Assembly (NCBI GenBank): GCA_027023255.1
Contig: JALVVU010000107.1
Location: 1-37,967, forward strand
Direction of reading: 5' to 3'
Source of the DNA: Desulfurococcales archaeon
Lineage (GTDB): Archaea; Thermoproteota; Thermoprotei_A; Sulfolobales; NBVN01
DNA: 37,967 nucleotides
This document shows positions 33,834 to 37,967 of this stretch, one piece after another (position 1 is the stretch's first letter; each line of letters starts with the position of its first letter). The notes below the pieces were generated by a model. That model was not told where the DNA came from. It saw only the letters and a program-made list of their open reading frames with translations, and did no database searches. The position numbers were made by a program, and so were the translations under genes.

Positions 33834-35235
33834 GAGGTCTCACCCTAAGCACATGGCCCTCTATTCCAGTAACGATTACTTCTGAGCCCTTATCTACCCG
33901 TATGTCGCTTGTCGCTAGCCAGTACTCACCGTCAACGATGACAAATCCCTTGCCACCTGGCTCTATGCTGTCTACCGCCTTACCTATTTTGCCTACCGGG
34001 TCGAATTTCTGCGGCTTCGATCTCTTCGCTTGAATTACCTTGTACAGTATGAACCCTGTTAGCGCTCCGAGCCCCCCACCTATTACCGCCGCAGCTATTT
34101 GGAGGTCGCGGGCGTAAGTCGCAGGGGGGCTGAATCCTGAGGGTATGTTTGCTGGTGCTAGGGCTATCCCAACAGCAATCAATATTATTCCTGTGATGCC
34201 TATCACCCCAAATCCAGGTGTTACGAAGAGCTCTACTGCGAGCATTATAGCTCCTATGATGAGGAACAATATCGAGATTATGTTAGGGTTAAAGCCTGAA
34301 CCTATTAATCCTAGTAGCAGGAAGAGAAGTGCTAGTGGCAGGATGGGTAGTTTGCCTGAAAGTATCGCAAATATTGTTCCGAGTATGCCTATGGTCATCA
34401 ACACGCTACTTACCATGGGGTTCTCAAGAACTGATATCACTCTAGCCCTTAGGCTACATGAGTATCTCTCTATGTTAGTTATTTTAAGGACGTATGTTCC
34501 TGTAGAGGTGTTTACATGCATGCCGTTTACCTTCTTGAGTAGGTCGTTTAAGTTACTTGCGATGAGGTTAGCTACGTGGTTCTTGACTGCTTGATCAGCC
34601 GTTAGTACTAAACTCTTCACCACGAATAGTCTTGCAGCTGTGACGTTCCTACCCCTTAGCTTAGCATAGGACACTGCCTTAGCAACTACGGGATTTATTA
34701 TCTTAGACTCATTAATGAACGTTATTGTGCCCGTCGTTGGATTATACATGATGGGTTGCATAGCCCCTATTATGGAGTTAGGAGATAATGCAATTATGTT
34801 TGCAGGTAATATTATCATTGTCGCTGCACTTAAGGCCTTACCACCGCTGACATACGCTATTACAGGGACTTTAGCCCTCGCGAATGCATCCCCTATTGAG
34901 AAGGCAGCCTCAAGTAATCCTCCATAACTGTCTATACTTAGTATTAGTGCGTAGTTGTGGTCTTCCGCATATTTTAGTGCGTTGAGAATACATTCCTTCA
35001 CCCCATCATCTATCGTGTCCCAAGGCGGCGTTACTTCCACGAGTACTGCCGTAGTTACTTCCTGAGAAGTCATATGCGTCTCCGGGGTCCCTAAGGTGGC
35101 AGGAGCGCAAGTACACTTACTCCATACTGTAAAGACATAGGAATTTGTTAGGACTAGGAACACCATAACTAGGGCAATATAAAGTGTCGCTCTTCCCCGC
35201 ACGCGTATTGAGGAATTCTTGACCGCCGTGTTCAC
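33811..35235 (-). CDS. NfeD-family membrane serine protease (ClpP-class)
   Basis: The protein has 474 residues. It has a signal/TM segment (about 15-35), a ClpP-like domain (ALILSIDSYGGLLEAAFSIGDAFARAKVPVIAYVSGGKALSAATMIILPANIIALSPNSIIGAMQPI, with the Ser-Lys dyad expected around LSAAT and the following region), four to five TM helices (LPLALLFLLLGLIGSGF, FLIIGAIMLAVELF) and a C-terminal OB domain (DGEYWLATSDIRVDKGSEVIVTGIEGHVLRV). The order matches long-form NfeD, which cleaves stomatin in Pyrococcus. The SPFH gene lies directly upstream in the same operon. Confidence 0.93.
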   Translation of the reverse strand: MNTAVKNSSIRVRGRATLYIALVMVFLVLTNSYVFTVWSKCTCAPATLGTPETHMTSQEVTTAVLVEVTPPWDTIDDGVKECILNALKYAEDHNYALILSIDSYGGLLEAAFSIGDAFARAKVPVIAYVSGGKALSAATMIILPANIIALSPNSIIGAMQPIMYNPTTGTITFINESKIINPVVAKAVSYAKLRGRNVTAARLFVVKSLVLTADQAVKNHVANLIASNLNDLLKKVNGMHVNTSTGTYVLKITNIERYSCSLRARVISVLENPMVSSVLMTIGILGTIFAILSGKLPILPLALLFLLLGLIGSGFNPNIISILFLIIGAIMLAVELFVTPGFGVIGITGIILIAVGIALAPANIPSGFSPPATYARDLQIAAAVIGGGLGALTGFILYKVIQAKRSKPQKFDPVGKIGKAVDSIEPGGKGFVIVDGEYWLATSDIRVDKGSEVIVTGIEGHVLRVRPHGTDGGG

Positions 35236-35273
35236 CCCCTCACTGTAAGTGTTTTAGTCTAAGTCGGGGTTCA

Positions 35274-36062
35274 TTACTCCTGCTCTTTCAGCTTCTTTTC
35301 CATGGCGTATGCTGCCGCTACGGTCTTACCTAACTCGTGAGCCCCCTTCTCCGTCACCACCACGAGCGCCTTTTCCCTGGCTACCTCGACTAGTGTTTGA
35401 AGTTCCCTTAGCCTCATTGCGGCTGGGTGCTCCTCGTATATACGTGCTGCCTCACCTAGCATCTTCGCTGCCTGCCTCTCGCCCTCCGCTTCAATCACCC
35501 TAGCTCTCCTCCATCTCTCGGCCTCAGCCTGCTTAGCCATTGCCCTCATCATGTTCTCTGGGAGTTCAACGGATCTTATCGTTACTGCTGTTACTTTTAC
35601 TCCCCACGGCATCGTGACCTCGTCTATGAGTTCCTGAATCTTTTTGTTTATCTCATCCCTCTTCTGTAGGAGGTCATCAAGTTCCGCTTGACCTACAACA
35701 TCTCTTAATATCGTCTGACCTAACATAGCGATTGCGTAATTATAGTTTGACACCTTAACGACTGCTGACACCGGGTCGACTACCCTGTAGTATACGACCG
35801 CGTCTACCTTCACGCTCACGTTATCCTTCGTTATTATTTCCTGCTTCGGGACATCGACTGTAACTATTCTTAAGTCTACCTTGATGAATGTGTCAACTAT
35901 TGGTATTCTGAAGAATATTCCTGGGCCTTTAGCCCCTATTAGTCTCCCTAACCTGAACATTACTGCCCTTTCGTACTCCTTGACTATCTTTATGCTTGAC
36001 GCCAGAAACGGCAGGAACACCACGAGTATAAGGAACAGAAGCGAAAGCTCAAACATATTCAT
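35274..36062 (-). CDS. SPFH/stomatin-prohibitin family membrane protein
   Basis: The protein has 262 residues. An N-terminal TM (about 3-24; LSLLFLILVVFLPFLASSI) precedes the SPFH domain: KEYERAVMFRLGRLIGAKGPGIFFRIPIVDTFIKVDLRIVTVDVPKQEIITKDNVSVKVDAVVYYRVVDP, then QTILRDVVGQAELDDLLQKRDEIN and the coiled coil AKQAEAERWRRARVIEAEGERQAA. This is p-stomatin-like and partners with NfeD. It is divergent from hjc with an 80-base promoter gap. Confidence 0.95.
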   Translation of the reverse strand: MNMFELSLLFLILVVFLPFLASSIKIVKEYERAVMFRLGRLIGAKGPGIFFRIPIVDTFIKVDLRIVTVDVPKQEIITKDNVSVKVDAVVYYRVVDPVSAVVKVSNYNYAIAMLGQTILRDVVGQAELDDLLQKRDEINKKIQELIDEVTMPWGVKVTAVTIRSVELPENMMRAMAKQAEAERWRRARVIEAEGERQAAKMLGEAARIYEEHPAAMRLRELQTLVEVAREKALVVVTEKGAHELGKTVAAAYAMEKKLKEQE

Positions 36063-36141
36063 GTTTTACTACCACCACGTCTTGCTTAAACAACAAAAAT
36101 AATAAACACTTCAAGCACCAAACCCTAATGGACATCAACCC

Positions 36142-36594
36142 ATGAGAGACCGAAGAAGATCTAGAGGATACCGTGCCGAACGGGATCTAGTCATAAGGCT
36201 ATGGCGCTTGGGTTTCGCCGTGCTCCGCGCCCCCGCAAGCGGGGCTAAAATCAAAAGGGCAGACTACCCTGACATCGTGGCAATAAAGAACGGGAAGGTA
36301 GCAGTCTTCGAGGTAAAATCCAGGAGGGAACTCTCAACAATCTACATAGAGGAAGAACAGTTAAGGAAACTAAAGACATTCACCGAGCGAGCCGGAGGAA
36401 AAGCTTACATAGCGGTCAAAATACCGAGAATCGAATGGAAATTCATCCCAATAGAAGAACTCGAAAGAACCCCTAAAGGACGCTACAAAGTGCGCAAGGA
36501 CACAATAGCAAAGTCACCTGGCCTAGAGAAGGTACTGGCAGACTTGGGTCTTCTAAGAACATTGGAAGACTATATTGGGAATAAGGGAAAATGA
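36142..36594 (+). CDS. hjc: Holliday junction resolvase Hjc
   Basis: The protein has 150 residues. RGYRAERDLVIRLWRLGFAVLRAPASGAKIKRADYPDIVAIKNGKVAVFEVKSRRE carries the Glu (in RAERDL), the Asp (DYPDIVA) and the ExK (FEVKSR) of the endonuclease core. It resolves four-way junctions in recombination and fork repair. Expressed alone; tRNA-Val(GAC) follows 32 bases after its stop. Confidence 0.96.
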   Translation: MRDRRRSRGYRAERDLVIRLWRLGFAVLRAPASGAKIKRADYPDIVAIKNGKVAVFEVKSRRELSTIYIEEEQLRKLKTFTERAGGKAYIAVKIPRIEWKFIPIEELERTPKGRYKVRKDTIAKSPGLEKVLADLGLLRTLEDYIGNKGK

Positions 36595-36626
36595 CTTATA
36601 AACCCAAAAGTATCCCTACATTTACG

Positions 36627-36701
36627 GGGCCCGTCGTCTAGCCCGGTTAGGACGCCGCCCTGACACGGCGGAGGTCCGGGGTTCGAGTCCCCGCGGGCCC
36701 A
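36627..36701 (+). tRNA. tRNA-Val(GAC)
   Basis: A complete 75-base tRNA with acceptor GGGCCCG/CGGGCCC, anticodon arm CCGCC-CTGACAC-GGCGG (anticodon GAC), T-arm CGGGG-TTCGAGT-CCCCG and encoded CCA (36702-36704). It has no intron. It is identical to tRNA-Val(CAC) at 9492-9566 except G for C at position 34. TTATAAA about 25-30 bases upstream is a likely TATA box. Confidence 0.96.
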
Positions 36702-36704
36702 CCA

Positions 36705-37022
36705 TTTGCATGGATTCTGTTAATTTCTCGGGTGAATTCGCCGTTTTATTTGCGTGTTCGTGTAGTGTTGTTTTTTCCACGCGTGGGTCGTGTGAGTTTT
36801 TCTTCAATCGTATCATATGACATTGTGTCATCGTTGTCATATGACAATTTTCGTTCTCTACGTTCTACTTTAGAGACCATGAAGTTACCCGTGATTTTTG
36901 GGTTAACGCCCTATGGTGGGGCGGTGGTCCGGGCCGGGCGTTCGCCCGCGTTGAGGGCGTTGATCCGGGGTGGGCGTTGGTGAGCGTTTCTTAAGGTCCC
37001 TATTCTCGTGGGGGTGGTTGCG
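36705..37022. other. Spacer with operator-like repeats and a GC-rich block
   Basis: No supported gene. It holds the TGTCAT/ATGACA cluster (36817-36847). The composition then changes sharply to runs of G and CGG (about 36910-37022), unlike the flanking AT-leaning DNA. The change suggests foreign or recently rearranged DNA next to the tRNA gene. Confidence 0.5.
36817..36847. repeat. Cluster of TGTCAT/ATGACA half-sites
   Basis: ATGACA at 36817, TGTCAT at 36826, TGTCAT at 36835 and ATGACA at 36841 form two back-to-back palindromes. The second, TTGTCATATGACAA, is a perfect 14-mer. Half-sites start nine bases apart. This is typical of a repressor operator, although no intact regulator gene lies beside it. 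Confidence 0.55.
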
Positions 37023-37028
37023 GTGGTC

Positions 37029-37157
37029 GTGCTGACTCCGGCGGAGGTCGCCAGGATTGACCATGAGGCGAGGATGAAGATACTTGAGTACGTCCTGGGT
37101 AAGGGTGTGAAGCCCAGGGACCTCGGAGTCACGTCGTCGCTGCTGTTCACTCAATAA
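37029..37157 (+). pseudogene. Possible N-terminal fragment of a tRNA-targeting archaeal integrase
   Basis: A short open stretch reads VLTPAEVARIDHEARMKILEYVLGKGVKPRDLGVTSSLLFTQ and then TAA. ILEYVLxxGVxxRDLGV is reminiscent of the N-terminal DNA-binding part of archaeal (pNOB8-type) integrases, which insert into tRNA genes. It lies 330 bases downstream of tRNA-Val(GAC). No catalytic Tyr-recombinase residues follow. The family call is from memory and uncertain; the truncation is clear if it is right. Confidence 0.4.
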
Positions 37158-37556
37158 GGAAACTTCGGGAATGCGGAGGTGGTAAAGACAGCGGTTAAGG
37201 AAATGAAGAGAGTTGTTAAGCCTGAAGGATGTGTGGTGCTAGTTGAGAATCTCCCAATAGCGAGGAACGAACCTTAGAGGAACCACTTAAAGTTTCATTC
37301 GATAAGAGTGAAGTTCATCGAGAGCGAACCGAGATACTTCAGTGGGGATGAGCTTGCGGAAGTAGTCAATGAGGCCGGGTTTAAGGACATAGGGGTTAAG
37401 GTTGTGGATTACGGTCTCTGCTCAACTCCAGCAATATTCTACGTAGGTAAGGAACACGTTCAAAGGGGCGTGGATCCTGCACTCATTGACGAGTTCGGGG
37501 AGGTTACGCAGGCAATTAAGGAGTGGGGGAGCATCACCACCCGTACTTATAATTAA
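37158..37556 (+). pseudogene. SAM-dependent methyltransferase C-terminal half, broken
   Basis: One frame reads GNFGNAEVVKTAVKEMKRVVKPEGCVVLVENLPIARNEP, then TAG at 37272, then continues in frame RNHLKFHSIRVKFIESEPRYFSGDELAEVVNEAGFKDIGVKVVDYGLCSTPAIFYVGKEHVQ to 37556. EMKRVVKPEGCVVLVE is the typical class I methyltransferase strand-helix region (arginine-Val-Leu-Lys-Pro-Gly). The SAM-binding N-terminus is missing and replaced by the possible integrase fragment, so the gene has been truncated by rearrangement and carries an in-frame stop. Confidence 0.65.
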
Positions 37557-37623
37557 GGCAAGGAAGTGAGCTTTCGATCCGTCCGATCCACCTAATAAAA
37601 GGGCGCTATCTTTAGATCTTGGC

Positions 37624-37967
37624 TTAGTGTGAGAGACCCATTGTTTTTGCGTATAGTTCCGCTATCAACACTGCAGTACCTGCCGCTCCTCTTATGGTGT
37701 TGTGTCCTAGGACCACGTACCGTATCCACCTGTCCCCTAGTTCCTTCATCTTCTCAACTCTTCCTACTGTTACGCTCATACCGTTTCCTGCTAGCCTGTC
37801 GAGCCTGGGTTGTGGTCTGTCTTTCTCCTTTCTCACTATTACTGGTTTACTTGGTGCTGTCGGTAGCTTGAGTTCCTGTGGTAGCGATTTGAAATTCTCA
37901 AGGATATCCATGATTTCTGATGGCTCTGCTTCGTTGGAGGTCTTTATGTACACTACCTCCATATGTC
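37624..37967 (-). CDS. asd: Aspartate-semialdehyde dehydrogenase, C-terminal part
   Basis: The gene runs off the right edge; about 112 C-terminal residues are given by the ORF track. KDRPQPRLDRLAGNGMSVTVGRVEKMKELGDRWIRYVVLGHNTIRGAAGTAVLIAELYAKTMGL is the conserved dimerisation/C-terminal segment of archaeal Asd, including the RxxGxGMxVxVGR and H-NT-RGAAG motifs. The enzyme makes aspartate semialdehyde for lysine, threonine and methionine synthesis. The N-terminal cofactor domain lies outside the window. Confidence 0.92.
   Translation of the reverse strand, partial: HMEVVYIKTSNEAEPSEIMDILENFKSLPQELKLPTAPSKPVIVRKEKDRPQPRLDRLAGNGMSVTVGRVEKMKELGDRWIRYVVLGHNTIRGAAGTAVLIAELYAKTMGLSH

Noticed and set aside
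36732-36983. 83-aa plus-strand ORF after tRNA-Val(GAC)
   Set aside because: Odd composition, spans the repeat cluster and the GC-rich block, and shows no domain pattern.
1-37967. CRISPR array or intact transposon
   Set aside because: No regularly spaced direct repeats and no complete transposase gene seen on either strand.

Overview
The window is a stretch of a hyperthermophilic-type archaeal chromosome, almost certainly Thermoproteota (crenarchaeal). The evidence is a set of archaeal information-processing genes (PAN, aMBF1, TFE, aTrm56, RFC-S/RFC-L, Orc1/Cdc6, Hjc, eL13, eL40, Pth2, TruD), isoprenoid-lipid genes (a UbiA-type prenyltransferase and a geranylgeranyl-reductase-family protein), tRNA genes with bulge-helix-bulge introns and encoded CCA, and frequent GTG/TTG starts. 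I cannot name a genus from the sequence alone; a Desulfurococcales-like lineage is a guess.

Layout. 1-2076 (-): proteasome-related operon PAN, a PUA/TGT-like protein and a PAC2-family protein (cut by the window edge). 2203-6404 (+): tightly packed run aMBF1, HflX, aTrm56, TFE, an orphan cytosine-C5 DNA methyltransferase and a COG4080-like protein. 6513-7590: decaying genes (a secreted protein broken by two frameshifts, then a small membrane protein with an in-frame stop). 7687-9566: a winged-helix protein, tRNA-Gln with a 19-nt intron, about 880 bp without genes but with a striking inverted repeat, and tRNA-Val(CAC). 9741-13507 (+): two TasA/AbpA-like secreted subunits, a multi-TM SipW-type signal peptidase and a DUF5305-like membrane protein. 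This resembles the archaeal bundling-pilus type of system and is the most interesting accessory locus. 13508-15979: gene remnants around a secreted peptidase_MA-like protein that appears to have lost its HExxH motif.

15980-20622: tRNA-Cys with a 22-nt intron, a nucleotidyltransferase-like protein, eL40, a NusA/KH-like protein, the TruD-Pth2 operon with three unrecognised upstream genes, and a TRAM-domain protein. 20690-24798: RFC small (probably a CTG start), RFC large with a PIP box, and Orc1/Cdc6 translationally coupled to a small winged-helix protein. 24922-31565: a nucleoside/MTA phosphorylase divergent from a SpeD-family decarboxylase, with a G-rich palindromic promoter between them; then the geranylgeranyl-reductase-family gene, eL13, a TtuA/Ncs6-type PP-loop enzyme, dUTPase/Dcd, a Cys-rich probable Fe-S protein, a winged-helix protein and the UbiA-family prenyltransferase. 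31557-36594: a beta-rich hypothetical protein, DUF763, NfeD, an SPFH/stomatin protein and divergent Hjc.

36627-37967: tRNA-Val(GAC), which differs from tRNA-Val(CAC) only at the first anticodon base. It is followed by an operator-like repeat cluster, a GC-rich stretch with a possible integrase fragment, a broken methyltransferase gene and the C-terminal part of aspartate-semialdehyde dehydrogenase. No CRISPR array, rRNA or intact insertion sequence was seen.
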